This document shows, one piece after another, positions 1-8,426 of a stretch of DNA of 64,000 nt. The translations under genes were made by a program, and so were the position numbers. The notes below the pieces were generated by a model. The model saw nothing but the letters and a program-made list of their open reading frames with translations. It was not told the origin of the DNA and did no database searches. The first letter of the stretch is position 1; every line of letters begins with the position of its first letter. The stretch spans positions 124,001 to 188,000 of the forward strand of contig CALKHR010000110.1 of assembly GCA_937988885.1 (NCBI GenBank), given 5' to 3'. The stretch is from an uncultured Roseiflexaceae bacterium. GTDB lineage: Bacteria > Chloroflexota > Chloroflexia > Chloroflexales > Roseiflexaceae.

Positions 1-312
1 GCGTGGCTGGGCGGCCAAGGCGCGGTGCCGATCTTCAACCTGATGGAGGACGCCGCCACCGCCGAGATCTCGCGCTCGCAGGTGTGGCAGTGGATTCACC
101 GCGACGGCGGCGTGCTCGACGATGGCCGCAAAGTCACCATCGAGCTTGTGCGCCAGCTCATCACCGAGGAGCTCGCCAAGATCAAGGAGCAGGTCGGCGA
201 GGAGCGCTACAACAAGGGGCACTTCGCCCGTGCCACCGAACTGTTCGACCAACTCGTCAGCGCAGATACCTTCGAGGAATTCTTGACGCTGCCGGGTTAT
301 CGCTATCTCTAA
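1..312 (+). CDS. aceB: Malate synthase, C-terminal fragment (5' end outside window)
   Basis: This is the last 103 codons of malate synthase, which condenses glyoxylate with acetyl-CoA to malate in the glyoxylate shunt. Reading is open from the first base (A-W-L-G-G-Q-G...). The segment MEDAATAEISRSQVWQWI is the conserved C-terminal plug of the A-type enzyme. From family knowledge, the Asp of MED is the catalytic base. The rest is the helical C-terminal domain ending at LPGYRYL, a common terminus in malate synthase A. The TIM-barrel part lies upstream of the window. The gene ends 54 bases before the rsmA start and may be cotranscribed with it. Assignment is firm; A-type is inferred from the C-terminal sequence only. 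Confidence 0.93.
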   Translation, partial: AWLGGQGAVPIFNLMEDAATAEISRSQVWQWIHRDGGVLDDGRKVTIELVRQLITEELAKIKEQVGEERYNKGHFARATELFDQLVSADTFEEFLTLPGYRYL

Positions 313-366
313 ACCTATCGGGCGGTGTGCGGCTGTTCCAGCAGTACACCGCCCACCAAACACAGT

Positions 367-1248
367 ATGACACAAAACCCGTACATAACGCCCAATCGTG
401 TCCGCGCCGCTCTACGTGCCCTCGATCTGCGGCCAACCCGTGGCATGGGCCAGAACTTCCTCACCGATCCTACAGCCCTCAACGCGATCACCTCCGCCGC
501 CGACCTCAGCAACACCGACACGGTGATCGAGGTTGGGCCAGGACTGGGCGTTTTGACATGGGAACTTCTTCAACAAGCCGGACAAGTCATCTCTGTCGAA
601 CTCGACAAGCGGCTCGTTGCGCGCCTTGAGAGCGAGTTTGGGGGCATCGCTCACTTTCGCGTGGTGCAATCCGACATCCTGAACATCACGCCCACCGAGA
701 TCCTGGCGCACGCCCCACGCGCCAGCGACACACTGCCGCCCTACAAACTGGTGGCGAACCTGCCCTACGCGATCACCTCGGCAGTGCTGCGGCACTTTCT
801 GGAGGCCGCGCACAAGCCCACGCTCATGGTTGTGCTGGTGCAGCTCGAAGTCGCGCAGCGCATCGTGGCGAAGCCGGGTGATCTGAGCGTCTTGGCCCAC
901 TCGGTGCAACTCTACGCCGAACCAGAGATCATCGCCCGCGTGCCGGGAAGCAGCTTCATTCCACCGCCCGCTGTGGATTCGGCGGTGTTGCGCTTGCGGC
1001 TGCGCCCACAGCCCGCCGTCGATATCGACAACCTCGACCAGTTGATGCGCTTGATCAAAGCGGGATTCCTGCACTCGCGCAAGAAGCTGTCGAACGCGCT
1101 GCCCAGCGGCCTCGCCTCGATCGGCCAGCGCATCGAGAAAGAGCGCATGCAGGCCGTCTTCGAGGCCGCCAACATCGACGCGAACCGCCGAGCCGAAACG
1201 CTCACGCTGGATGAATGGGCCGCTATCTATCGGCAGCTCTATCCCTAA
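367..1248 (+). CDS. rsmA: 16S rRNA dimethyladenosine transferase RsmA/KsgA
   Basis: This enzyme dimethylates the two adjacent adenosines in the 3'-terminal hairpin of 16S rRNA during 30S maturation. The protein has 293 residues, normal for the family. Visible landmarks are GMGQNFLTDP (N-terminal substrate/SAM region), VIEVGPGLGVLT (SAM motif I), ELDKRLV (motif II) and NLPYAITS (the NLPY catalytic motif IV). The C-terminal helical RNA-binding domain includes FIPPPAVDSAVLRL. I chose the ATG at 367 over an upstream in-frame GTG at 325 because family homology starts shortly after TQNPYITPNRVRAALRAL; the extra 14 residues (CGCSSSTPPTKHS) look non-coding. The 3' end overlaps the end of the converging glycosyltransferase by 26 bases. 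Confidence 0.95.
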   Translation: MTQNPYITPNRVRAALRALDLRPTRGMGQNFLTDPTALNAITSAADLSNTDTVIEVGPGLGVLTWELLQQAGQVISVELDKRLVARLESEFGGIAHFRVVQSDILNITPTEILAHAPRASDTLPPYKLVANLPYAITSAVLRHFLEAAHKPTLMVVLVQLEVAQRIVAKPGDLSVLAHSVQLYAEPEIIARVPGSSFIPPPAVDSAVLRLRLRPQPAVDIDNLDQLMRLIKAGFLHSRKKLSNALPSGLASIGQRIEKERMQAVFEAANIDANRRAETLTLDEWAAIYRQLYP

Positions 1249-2371
1249 GCACCTCGCGATACACCGCCACGTTCGCGGCGACCATACGCTCCTGGCTGAA
1301 CATCTGCCGCGCGCGTTCGCGCCCTGCTGCGCCCATGCGTTCGCGCAACTGCGGGTTGGCCAGCAGCACGTTGATCGCCCGTGCCAGCGCGGTCGGGTCG
1401 CTCGGTGGCACCACAAAGCCCGTTTGGCCGTGCAGATTGACGAAGCTGGTGCCCGTGCCGATCTCGGTGCTCACCGATGGGAGGCCGCTCGCCAACGCCT
1501 CGATCTGCGCGATGCCAAGCGCCTCGGCCCGCACGTGAGCGGGCATCACAAACAGATCGGCGGCCTGATACAGCGCTGGCAGGTCGGCATCCGACACATC
1601 GCCCAGAAAACGCACCCGCTCGGCCACACCCAGCCGCTCCGCCTGCTGGCGCAGCGCCTCGCGCTCCGGGCCATCGCCGCCGATCAACAACGTACCATTG
1701 ATCTGCGGCATCGCCTCGATCAGCACGTGCAAGCCCTTGTAGTAGCGCAAACGCCCCACGAACAAGATTCGCCCGCCCGTCCCGCTCGGGGCCAGCGGCA
1801 GCGATGCTCGCATCGCCCCGAGTTGTGCGGGTTCCACGGGCGCAAACCGCGCTGTATCGATGCCCAGCGGGACGATCGCGCATTTATCGGCGTAGCGCCG
1901 CAGGAACGGCGACGAAGCCACGTAGTTCGGGCTAGTCGCGATGATGCGGGCCGCCCTCCGCAGCGTCACCTCCAGCAACGGACGATAGACGCGCAGCAGA
2001 TTCTGTTGGCGCACAATATCGCTGTGATACGTAATCACCAGGGGCGGACGGTTGGCGGCTGCCAACGCCACCAGATCACCGGGCGGATACGGGAAGTGCA
2101 AGTGCACCACGTCGGCGCGGATACCACGGGCCAGCCACACCTGCGCCAGGCTCAACGGTGTCGAGGCCGCGTGCAGCAAACGCGCCGCCTTGATGATCGT
2201 CAGGCCCGGCTGCGGCTGCAGCGTCTCGGTGCGTCGCTGTAGGCTCGTCACCAGCACCGTCACTTGATGGCCCTGCGCCACCAGCGCCTCGGCCAGGTCG
2301 CGCACGTGGTTCTCGATCCCACCCACAATCGGCGGATAATCCTTGTACACCTGAAGAATATGCATACTCAT
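1223..2371 (-). CDS. Glycosyltransferase family 4
   Basis: This is a 382-residue retaining GT-B glycosyltransferase that probably moves a sugar from a nucleotide-sugar donor to a lipid or polysaccharide acceptor at the cytoplasmic face of the membrane. The N-terminal Rossmann fold starts MHILQVYKDYPPIVGGIENHV, with the glycine-rich acceptor loop typical of GT4. The C-terminal donor domain has GRILFVGRLRYYKGLHVLIEA, and the EX7E catalytic motif is seen in EALGIAQIEALASG, followed by the usual GFVVPPSDP loop. It has no signal peptide. Donor and acceptor cannot be read from sequence. The gene stands alone on this strand with its own extended -10 about 30 bases upstream, divergent from the DNA methylase. 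The start could also be the second ATG, two codons in. Confidence 0.9.
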   Translation of the reverse strand: MSMHILQVYKDYPPIVGGIENHVRDLAEALVAQGHQVTVLVTSLQRRTETLQPQPGLTIIKAARLLHAASTPLSLAQVWLARGIRADVVHLHFPYPPGDLVALAAANRPPLVITYHSDIVRQQNLLRVYRPLLEVTLRRAARIIATSPNYVASSPFLRRYADKCAIVPLGIDTARFAPVEPAQLGAMRASLPLAPSGTGGRILFVGRLRYYKGLHVLIEAMPQINGTLLIGGDGPEREALRQQAERLGVAERVRFLGDVSDADLPALYQAADLFVMPAHVRAEALGIAQIEALASGLPSVSTEIGTGTSFVNLHGQTGFVVPPSDPTALARAINVLLANPQLRERMGAAGRERARQMFSQERMVAANVAVYREVLRDRAADR

Positions 2372-2401
2372 CTCGCTGTGGTGCTGCGGGAGCCTGTTGC
2401 G

Positions 2402-2410
2402 ATTATAGCA
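2402..2410 (-). promoter_or_regulatory. Extended -10 (TGCTATAAT) for the glycosyltransferase
   Basis: The minus strand reads TGCTATAAT, a perfect TGnTATAAT extended -10, 31 bases upstream of the glycosyltransferase ATG. No TTGACA-like -35 is visible 16-18 bases further up. Confidence 0.55.
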
Positions 2411-2442
2411 TGGCGTCCCGACGCCTCAGCGGTTGCGTTCCG

Positions 2443-2451
2443 TGGTATGAT
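2443..2451 (+). promoter_or_regulatory. Extended -10 (TGGTATGAT) for the DNA methylase
   Basis: TGGTATGAT lies 60 bases before the chosen ATG of the DNA methylase and is divergent from the glycosyltransferase promoter 33 bases away. No clear -35 is present. Confidence 0.45.
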
Positions 2452-2510
2452 AGAGAAAGGATCAATGGAGAGCTACAGTTGCCTTGGCGTTTGTGTGGAC
2501 GAAGGGGCGT

Positions 2511-3392
2511 ATGACAGATCCTGATGAGCTTCCGCCGCCAGATCCTACCCAGCAACCCGATCCACGTAATCAACTGAACGATCTGAACGGCAGCGCCTGG
2601 ATGTACGCGCTCCGCTCGGTGATCAGCACGCGCTACCCCACACGGGGCGAGGCGAGCTACGCCCACGCCCTACGGCGCGCGCATCCCTCGCCAAAGCCGC
2701 CTCAACTCATGGCCGAGCTCATCCGCTTCTTCACCAAACAGGGCGGCTGGGTGCTCGATCCGTTCGCGGGGGTGGGTGGCACACTGCTGGCCTGCGCGAT
2801 GGAGGATCGCCACGGCATGGGCATCGAGCTTTCGAGCGAGTACGTCTCGATCTACCGCACTGTCTGCGCCGAGCTAGGGCTAGCCGAACTGCCCGTACAC
2901 GTCGGCGATGCCCGCTCGCCAGCCACCTACGCCGCGCTCGAACAACGCTGCTTCGACCTCATCCTCACCGACCCGCCCTACGCCCAAATGATGAACCGCC
3001 CCAAGACCGGCCAGCGCAAAAAACGCGGCAACGGCAACGCCACTCCGTTCACCAGTGACCCAGCCGACCTCGGCAACCTCAGCTATCACGAGTTTCTGCC
3101 CGCCCTGCGCGAAACCATCGCGCTCGCCTGCACCCTGCTCAAGCCGCACGGCTACGTGGTGCTCTTCGCCAAAGATTTGCAGCCGACCCGCGAACATCAC
3201 AACATGCTCCACGCCGATATTGTCGAAGAGTTGCTGAAACTGCCCTACCTCTCGTTTCGCGGCTACCGCATCTGGCACGACCTCAGCCAAAACCTCTACC
3301 CCTTCGGCTATCCATTCGCCTTCGTAGCCAACCAAGTCCATCAATTCATCCTGATCTTTCGCAAAGAGATCGTGCCAGAGACGCGCGATTAA
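2511..3392 (+). CDS. Orphan DNA adenine/cytosine-N4 methyltransferase
   Basis: This is a 293-residue SAM-dependent amino-methyltransferase of the N6-A/N4-C class. VLDPFAGVGGTLLACAM is motif I (FxGxG, SAM binding) at about residues 83-99, and LTDPPYAQMM is the catalytic motif IV (DPPY). Motif I precedes motif IV by about 70 residues. The segment HPSPKPPQLMAELIRFF just before motif I is typical of DNA methylases. No restriction endonuclease or specificity subunit is adjacent, so it is an orphan enzyme. Related folds also methylate rRNA or tRNA, so a nucleic-acid methylase with DNA as the likeliest substrate is the safe reading. An in-frame TTG at 2484 is possible; the ATG at 2511 has AAGGGG just upstream. 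Confidence 0.82.
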   Translation: MTDPDELPPPDPTQQPDPRNQLNDLNGSAWMYALRSVISTRYPTRGEASYAHALRRAHPSPKPPQLMAELIRFFTKQGGWVLDPFAGVGGTLLACAMEDRHGMGIELSSEYVSIYRTVCAELGLAELPVHVGDARSPATYAALEQRCFDLILTDPPYAQMMNRPKTGQRKKRGNGNATPFTSDPADLGNLSYHEFLPALRETIALACTLLKPHGYVVLFAKDLQPTREHHNMLHADIVEELLKLPYLSFRGYRIWHDLSQNLYPFGYPFAFVANQVHQFILIFRKEIVPETRD

Positions 3393-3587
3393 GGCCCAGA
3401 TCTCATCCGAATCAATACCACAACACACAGGAATCCGATCGTACAATAGTGCCCAACTGCATGCGTTCCAAGTCGCATCACAATCTGTAAGCAACGTATC
3501 AGCTTTGTACAATTTGACGCAAGCGCGTTTCGCGTTATGATTACCCGCTACGATCAAGCTTGTTATTTATAGCACTAAGGCACTACA

Positions 3588-4910
3588 ATGAAGTTCCTGG
3601 CACGCGTGCGATTGCGCGGCCAAACCCCCGCATCCGCTAACTCGGATGCACCAAATGGAAATGGTCTTTCTCCAAGCGCCATCCAAAAGGGTTTGCGGCT
3701 TTCGATCATCGAAGGGGCGCTGAGCAACATCCACCTCAGCACTACCACCTCCATCCTACTCACAGGATTCGCCCTCCTGCTAGGAGCCAAAGATTTTGAG
3801 ATCGGCCTGATCGGCGCACTGCCATTCATCGGGCAGTTCTTCCAATTCGTGGGAGCGTACCTCGAAGAACGCCTTGGCAACCGCCGTATGCTCGTCATCC
3901 TCAGCGCGGGCGTCAGCCGCTCGCTGTGGGCAGTGATCGCCATGCTGCCGTTCATTCACAGCCTCGGCTCCGCCCGCCTCACGATCTTCCTGATCATCCT
4001 AGCGATCACCCAGGCATTGCTCGGCATCTGCAACAACGCCTGGACCAGTTGGATGAGCGATCTGGTGCCGCCACGGCAACGAGGGCGCTACTTCGGTCTG
4101 CGCAACAACGTCGCAAGCGCCGTGGCTATGCTCAGCACGATGGTCACGGGCTGGATGGTCGATCGCTACACCGAGAGCGGCAACCCCGAGGTCGGCTACG
4201 CGATCGTGTTTATCGCCGCAGTGGTGGCCGCCATCGCAGGCCTCGTGGTGATCAGCTACCAACCCGAGCCACCCAAGCCCGATCTGCGCGCCACGCCCCT
4301 TCGCGACCTGTTCAGCGCGCCGCTCAAACATAAGCGCTTCCGAACGCTGATGATCTGCGCCTCACTTTGGGCGCTCACCATCAATACCGTCACGTCCTTC
4401 TACAATGCCTACGCCCTGCAATACCTCGAAATGAGCTTCACCACGCTCGCCTTCTTTACGATCATCCCCAGCATTAGCGGGCTGATCGGCCAACCGCTGG
4501 TAGGCTATTGCCAAGATCGGTTTGGCGATCTCAAGGTGATGATCATCTCGATACTGGGCTTGGTGCTGCTCCCGTGGGGATGGATCGGCTCATCGCCGGG
4601 GTTCTATACACCCCTGCTGTTCTGCCAGATCGGCGCGGGCCTCCTGTGGCCGGGCGTCACGCAGGGGTTAATCAACATGGTGATGGACCGCGCGCCCGCA
4701 GAGGGACGGGGAGCCTACGTGGCGACGTACGGCGCACTGACGGGCGCATCATCATTTATCGCCAGCGTGTTGGGCGGCGTCTTCATGTCGCTGCTGGCCG
4801 ATTTCACAATCACCATCAATGGTTTCACCTATACCAATTACACCACACTCTTCGCGATTAGCAGCCTCCTCCGCATCCTAATGGCCTACATCTTCTACCG
4901 CAAGCTGTGA
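3588..4910 (+). CDS. MFS transporter
   Basis: This is a 440-residue major facilitator superfamily permease with about 12 hydrophobic segments from residue 35 to the C-terminus. The N-terminal 35 residues are polar (PNGNGLSPSAIQKGLRLSIIEGALS). The loop after TM2 carries YLEERLGNRRML, and a second characteristic loop, PPRQRGRYFGLRNN, resembles the DxxRGxxxG-type intracellular signature. The family members closest in feel are uncharacterised bacterial MFS proteins with a WTSWMSDLVP segment. The substrate cannot be predicted. Neighbours (DNA methylase upstream, Crp-type regulator downstream) give no functional hint. Translation probably uses AAGG eight bases before the ATG. Confidence 0.85.
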   Translation: MKFLARVRLRGQTPASANSDAPNGNGLSPSAIQKGLRLSIIEGALSNIHLSTTTSILLTGFALLLGAKDFEIGLIGALPFIGQFFQFVGAYLEERLGNRRMLVILSAGVSRSLWAVIAMLPFIHSLGSARLTIFLIILAITQALLGICNNAWTSWMSDLVPPRQRGRYFGLRNNVASAVAMLSTMVTGWMVDRYTESGNPEVGYAIVFIAAVVAAIAGLVVISYQPEPPKPDLRATPLRDLFSAPLKHKRFRTLMICASLWALTINTVTSFYNAYALQYLEMSFTTLAFFTIIPSISGLIGQPLVGYCQDRFGDLKVMIISILGLVLLPWGWIGSSPGFYTPLLFCQIGAGLLWPGVTQGLINMVMDRAPAEGRGAYVATYGALTGASSFIASVLGGVFMSLLADFTITINGFTYTNYTTLFAISSLLRILMAYIFYRKL

Positions 4911-4984
4911 TACCACATCTTGGAGATTACGCACAACAAGTGACCTCTCTGCTGCGCGACACCATTCCGACTGATGCTAGGAGG

Positions 4985-5020
4985 GTGGTGTCGCCACGCG
5001 TAGCAGTGCCGCAGCACCAC
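4985..5020 (+). repeat. Imperfect hairpin element, possible copy of a dispersed family
   Basis: GTGGTG at 4985-4990 pairs with CACCAC at 5015-5020, with partly paired inner arms around a GCGTA core. The outer GTGG(T/C)(G/A)TCG sequence and GCGTA core resemble the hairpin at 16260-16300, and the outer arm resembles 27782-27822. The surrounding 270 bases between the MFS gene and the Crp gene hold no convincing gene. Confidence 0.4.
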
Positions 5021-5135
5021 AAACAGGAGAATGTACCTTGGCTGCAGCAGGTCGGCACCATCCAATCGAGTTGGGTAGGATTTGTGGGATGTTACACAAT
5101 CGAGGTTAAATGATCATCTATTGAGCTGTGGTGTG

Positions 5136-5144
5136 TGTTACAAT
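5136..5144 (+). promoter_or_regulatory. Extended -10 (TGTTACAAT) for the Crp/Fnr gene
   Basis: TGTTACAAT lies 38 bases upstream of the ATG at 5182. TTGAGC at 5121-5126 is too close (12-base spacing) to serve as a standard -35. Confidence 0.45.
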
Positions 5145-5181
5145 AGAACAGTTATAGAGATTCTAGTACGTGGAGCAGATC

Positions 5182-5838
5182 ATGGGGCGAAAGCAACAAA
5201 AGGAGATCGAGAGCGCTGGCGAGTGGGCCGCACTCGCAGAAGGGCGTGAGATCGAGAGTGCATCGCGCAGTGTCGTGCTCTATCGACCCGAGCAACCCGC
5301 CACCGATCTTCTCCTCCTACGCAGCGGCCAAGTAGCACTCTCGTTGCTCTCAAATGAGGGTCGAGCACTCACTCTACGGGTTGTTGAGCCAGGACAACTG
5401 TTTGGGCATGTGGCGATTGAGGAAGATGCAACCTACACGACATTCGCCGAAACGCTCACACCTGTGCGCTTCTCGCGAGTGCCGCGTGCCGAACTACGTC
5501 GGCTTATCGAGCAAGATAGCGAGCTGCGCCTGCAACTGCTCGAGGATATTGGGCGCTATCGGCTCGCCATCAGCCGCCAACTCGACGAAGTGTCGTTCAA
5601 ATCGGTGCCAGCCCGCTTGGCGTCGTTGCTGCTCGATATGTCGAAGCACGAAGACGGTGACCAGACCGTACAAGTGCCGCGTCGTAGCCACCGTCAACTG
5701 GCAGAAATGATCAACGCCTACCGCGAAACCGTCACCAAAGTGATCAACCAGTTTCGTGCAGCGCGCTTACTCGAAATCAACCGATCGACCATCACCCTTT
5801 TGAATCGCTCAGGTTTAGAAGAATTGGCCCAAGGGTAA
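5182..5838 (+). CDS. Crp/Fnr family transcriptional regulator
   Basis: This is a 218-residue DNA-binding regulator. Residues of about 10-120 form the cyclic-nucleotide-binding beta barrel (VVLYRPEQPATDLLLLRSGQVAL, VVEPGQLFGHVAIEED). A long dimerisation helix follows (LRLQLLEDIGRYRLAISRQL), then a winged helix near the C-terminus with recognition helix SHRQLAEMINAYRETVTKVIN, which is the Crp-type HTH pattern. No cysteine cluster for an Fe-S centre is seen, so it is not a classic Fnr oxygen sensor. Whether it binds cAMP cannot be told. The ATG at 5182 has GGAG seven bases upstream; an in-frame GTG at 5170 would remove that spacing. Confidence 0.9.
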   Translation: MGRKQQKEIESAGEWAALAEGREIESASRSVVLYRPEQPATDLLLLRSGQVALSLLSNEGRALTLRVVEPGQLFGHVAIEEDATYTTFAETLTPVRFSRVPRAELRRLIEQDSELRLQLLEDIGRYRLAISRQLDEVSFKSVPARLASLLLDMSKHEDGDQTVQVPRRSHRQLAEMINAYRETVTKVINQFRAARLLEINRSTITLLNRSGLEELAQG

Positions 5839-5870
5839 GCGCCCCGTGAATGTTCGTTTGGGTGGCACGT

Positions 5871-6191
5871 TCATTCACTCTGGTTTCGAAGGTTAGGACG
5901 ACGCCGTTTCTCGCCTTGTCGTCGCGATAAATTCCCGCTATATCGCTCACGACGCCACCCATCTCTTCCTCGTTGTACCATTATCTTCCAGGCTTCATCT
6001 TCCGTCAGAGGATGAGTCAGGTCTTCATCGCTCATGCGATACGCTTGACGACGATTTAATGCTGCTACCCGTGCATCAAAGGCTTCTTCTTCTGGCGTGC
6101 GTCGGGCAAATTGCTCCCAAAAACGCCAAAGCGCGTAGGCCAAGCCGAAAAGTGCAAGGGCGCTCACTAAGAAGAGAACTACTGATAACAC
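5871..6191 (-). CDS. Small membrane-anchored hypothetical protein
   Basis: I do not recognise the family. The protein is about 106 residues: one N-terminal membrane segment (LSVVLFLVSALALFGLAYAL) followed by a charged cytoplasmic tail rich in Arg and Glu (RRTPEEEAFDARVAALNRR, then SRRQGEKRRRPNLR). There is no ATG near the start. A GTG at 6191 has AAGG eight bases upstream, and a TTG five codons earlier (6206) is the alternative. A perfect-looking extended -10 sits just upstream, which supports a real gene. It converges on the Crp gene with 32 bases between the stops. No function can be assigned. Confidence 0.62.
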   Translation of the reverse strand: MLSVVLFLVSALALFGLAYALWRFWEQFARRTPEEEAFDARVAALNRRQAYRMSDEDLTHPLTEDEAWKIMVQRGRDGWRRERYSGNLSRRQGEKRRRPNLRNQSE

Positions 6192-6228
6192 GTTCGTAAC
6201 CTTCAACTCTTAAGAATCTTTGCCCAAT

Positions 6229-6237
6229 ATTATACCA
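6229..6237 (-). promoter_or_regulatory. Extended -10 (TGGTATAAT) for the small membrane protein
   Basis: The minus strand reads TGGTATAAT 38 bases before the GTG at 6191 (23 before the TTG alternative). It supports transcription of the small membrane protein gene. Confidence 0.55.
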
Positions 6238-6334
6238 CGCCGTTTTTTTAGATCTCGCCTGGCGGGCGATCTGCTGTTCGTGTTGGCAAAAAACAACGAT
6301 GAACTTGCTGCGTTCAGAAAGGAAGAGGGTTGTT

Positions 6335-7846
6335 ATGTCATTTCAACTACCGACCATCGATGAACTAGCTACGATCGCGGCTCGTTATCACCTACACGCC
6401 ACCCACGAAGAACTCGTTTGGTATCGCCAACTCATGGCAGACGATATGCAACCCTCCTATAACCACATCGATCAACTGGTTGAGCCGACCCTACCAGTCA
6501 CCTATCCTCGCACTCCTGGGTATCGTCCTCAACCCCACGAGAATCCGCTTGGGGCATGGTATTGGCGCACCGAGGTGCGTGGCGCCTCAAGCGGCCCGCT
6601 CGTCGGCAAGACGGTGGTGCTCAAGGATAACATCTGCTTGGCTGGTGTGCCGATGATGAACGGTTCTCTCTTATTCGACGGCTACATCCCCGACATCGAT
6701 GCAACCGTCGTCACCCGTGTGCTCGATGCAGGCGGCACCATCGTAGGCAAAGCCGTCTGCGAGAACCTGTGCTACTCGGGCGGCAGCCACACCGCCGAGA
6801 CGGGTCCAGTACGCAACCCGCACAACCCCGAGTACTCGGCGGGAGGCTCATCGAGTGGCTGCGCGGTCCTGGTAAGCACGGGTGAAGTCGATCTCGCGAT
6901 CGGCTGCGACCAGGGCGGTTCGATCCGAGGGCCAAGCAGTTGGTGTGGCATCATTGGCCTGAAGCCGAGTTACGGGTTGGTGCCCTACACTGGCATCTAC
7001 CCCCTCGAACGCACGCTAGATCACGTCGGGCCGATGGGGCGCACCGTGGCCGATGTCGCCTTGCTGCTCGAAGTGCTCGCTGGCCCCGACGGCCTCGATT
7101 CGCGCCAAACCAACGAAATACAGCCGTTCCCCTACACTCAGGCGCTCACCGGCGACATCACAGGGCTGCGTTTGGCGATCGTGAAGGAGGGCTTCGACTG
7201 GCCGAACCTCTCCAAACGCGAGATCGACGAGTGCGTGTTAAGCGCCGCACAACAATTTACCGAGCTTGGCGCCCAGGTTGACACGATCTCCATCCCCTGG
7301 CATTACCACGCGGTACATACGTGGATTTTGCTCACCATCGAAGGCATGAGCACTATGATCGCCAACAACACCACGGGCACCAACTGGAAGGGCTACTATC
7401 ACCGCAGTATGCAGGAGCACTTTGGGCGAGGGCGCACCATCCACGCGCAAGACCTGCCGCTCAGTCTCAAACCCGTGCTCTTGCTCGGCACCTACCTACA
7501 AGAGCGCTACTTCGGCAGCTACTACGCTAAAGCGCAGAACCTCAGCCGCCAAGCCAGGGCGGCCTACGATGCCGCCCTGCGCGACTACGACCTGCTGATT
7601 ATGCCGACCACGCCCTACAACGCCACGCGCATCCCACCCTACGATGCCAGCCGCGAAGAGTATCAACAACTCACCACGGGCATGAGCGTCAACATGGGGC
7701 CGTTCAACATGACCGGGCACCCGGCGATCAGTGTGCCGTGTGGCACCGTCAATGGCTTGCCGGTAGGCATGATGCTAGTCGGGCGTTACGGCGACGACGC
7801 CACCGTGCTCCGTGCAGCCGATGTATTCACACAAAATGTGGGTTAA
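6335..7846 (+). CDS. Amidase (amidase signature family)
   Basis: This is a 503-residue hydrolase of the amidase-signature superfamily, which cleaves carboxamides to the acid plus ammonia. The Ser-cisSer-Lys triad is visible: Lys in TVVLKDNICLAGVP, the GGSSSGCA glycine/serine loop, and nucleophile Ser in GCDQGGSIRGPSSWCGIIGLKP. An N-terminal region of about 95 residues precedes the Lys strand, as in the nitrile-pathway amidases that carry an extra helical domain; this is not GatA-like in its N-terminus. The substrate is unknown and no nitrile hydratase is adjacent. The ATG at 6335 follows AGGAAGAGGG with a five-base spacer; an ATG at 6299 has no ribosome binding site. Confidence 0.9.
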   Translation: MSFQLPTIDELATIAARYHLHATHEELVWYRQLMADDMQPSYNHIDQLVEPTLPVTYPRTPGYRPQPHENPLGAWYWRTEVRGASSGPLVGKTVVLKDNICLAGVPMMNGSLLFDGYIPDIDATVVTRVLDAGGTIVGKAVCENLCYSGGSHTAETGPVRNPHNPEYSAGGSSSGCAVLVSTGEVDLAIGCDQGGSIRGPSSWCGIIGLKPSYGLVPYTGIYPLERTLDHVGPMGRTVADVALLLEVLAGPDGLDSRQTNEIQPFPYTQALTGDITGLRLAIVKEGFDWPNLSKREIDECVLSAAQQFTELGAQVDTISIPWHYHAVHTWILLTIEGMSTMIANNTTGTNWKGYYHRSMQEHFGRGRTIHAQDLPLSLKPVLLLGTYLQERYFGSYYAKAQNLSRQARAAYDAALRDYDLLIMPTTPYNATRIPPYDASREEYQQLTTGMSVNMGPFNMTGHPAISVPCGTVNGLPVGMMLVGRYGDDATVLRAADVFTQNVG

Positions 7847-7885
7847 ACGCTAAAAGGTAGAGAGGAGAAGGAGAGAAGAGGGAAG

Positions 7886-7932
7886 GTGAACAGGCGAACT
7901 GCGATGCACCTCGCAAGCATCCACCTGTTCAC
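7886..7932. terminator. Nested hairpin between convergent amidase and STAS genes
   Basis: GTGAACAGG (7886-7894) pairs with CCTGTTCAC (7924-7932), with a second small stem TGCGA/TCGCA inside. It lies between converging stops, next to a purine-only run on the + strand (about 7858-7888). There is no long T tract. Confidence 0.45.
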
Positions 7933-7943
7933 ACACCAGCGTC

Positions 7944-8306
7944 CTACCGAGCGGCGGCGGTCATCGACTGCACGGCCTCGTCTTCTTCCTGATAAATATC
8001 AGCATATTGGGCAAGGCCGACCATGCGGAAAATCTTTTGGAAGTGCTGCGAAAGCCCGCTCACCGCCAACTTCTGATTGTTGCGGTTCACCTCGGTCACG
8101 ATACCGATCAGGATCGCAATACCAGCGCTATTAATATAATCGTTCTGACGAAAATTCATCAAGATATACCGAGCACCAGCGTTGGTGACAGCCGCATATG
8201 CATTGTTGATCTTCTCTTCAGCAAAAGTCGTCACATCGCCAACGAGATCGATGATAGCTACACCATCTCGTTCACGAGTACTGACGCTCAATTCATCTTC
8301 CAACAT
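7944..8306 (-). CDS. STAS-domain anti-sigma factor antagonist (RsbV/SpoIIAA type)
   Basis: This 120-residue protein is essentially one STAS domain: VAIIDLVGDVTTFAEEKINNAY, then ILMNFRQNDYINSAGIAILIGIV, then LAVSGLSQHFQKIFRMVGL. In family members the Ser of NSAG is the residue phosphorylated by the partner anti-sigma kinase; here it is present (YINSAGIA). In the usual partner switch, the unphosphorylated form sequesters an RsbW-like kinase. Two RsbW-like genes lie immediately upstream on the same strand. The ATG at 8306 has GAGGAG upstream; the longer open frame adds 24 unlikely residues. The intended sigma factor is not in the window. Confidence 0.9.
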   Translation of the reverse strand: MLEDELSVSTRERDGVAIIDLVGDVTTFAEEKINNAYAAVTNAGARYILMNFRQNDYINSAGIAILIGIVTEVNRNNQKLAVSGLSQHFQKIFRMVGLAQYADIYQEEDEAVQSMTAAAR

Positions 8307-8426
8307 GTCTAACTCCTCACACCAATTGTATAGGGGTAACCGAATAAGTCTATTAAAAAATCGCAAAGAATGCGTCACACAAACCAGTCGCCGTATAGGG
8401 ACGAACAGCGACCGGAGCGCAGGGGC

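Noticed and set aside
325..366. GTG start for RsmA
   Set aside because: The added residues are Cys/Ser/Thr-rich and not family-like; ATG 367 fits the normal N-terminus.
412..1416. 334-codon open frame antisense to rsmA
   Set aside because: GC-rich shadow frame with Arg/His/Gln-heavy composition and no motifs, fully covered by rsmA.
4907..5113. Small open frame after the MFS gene
   Set aside because: No ribosome site or family character, and it covers an imperfect hairpin.
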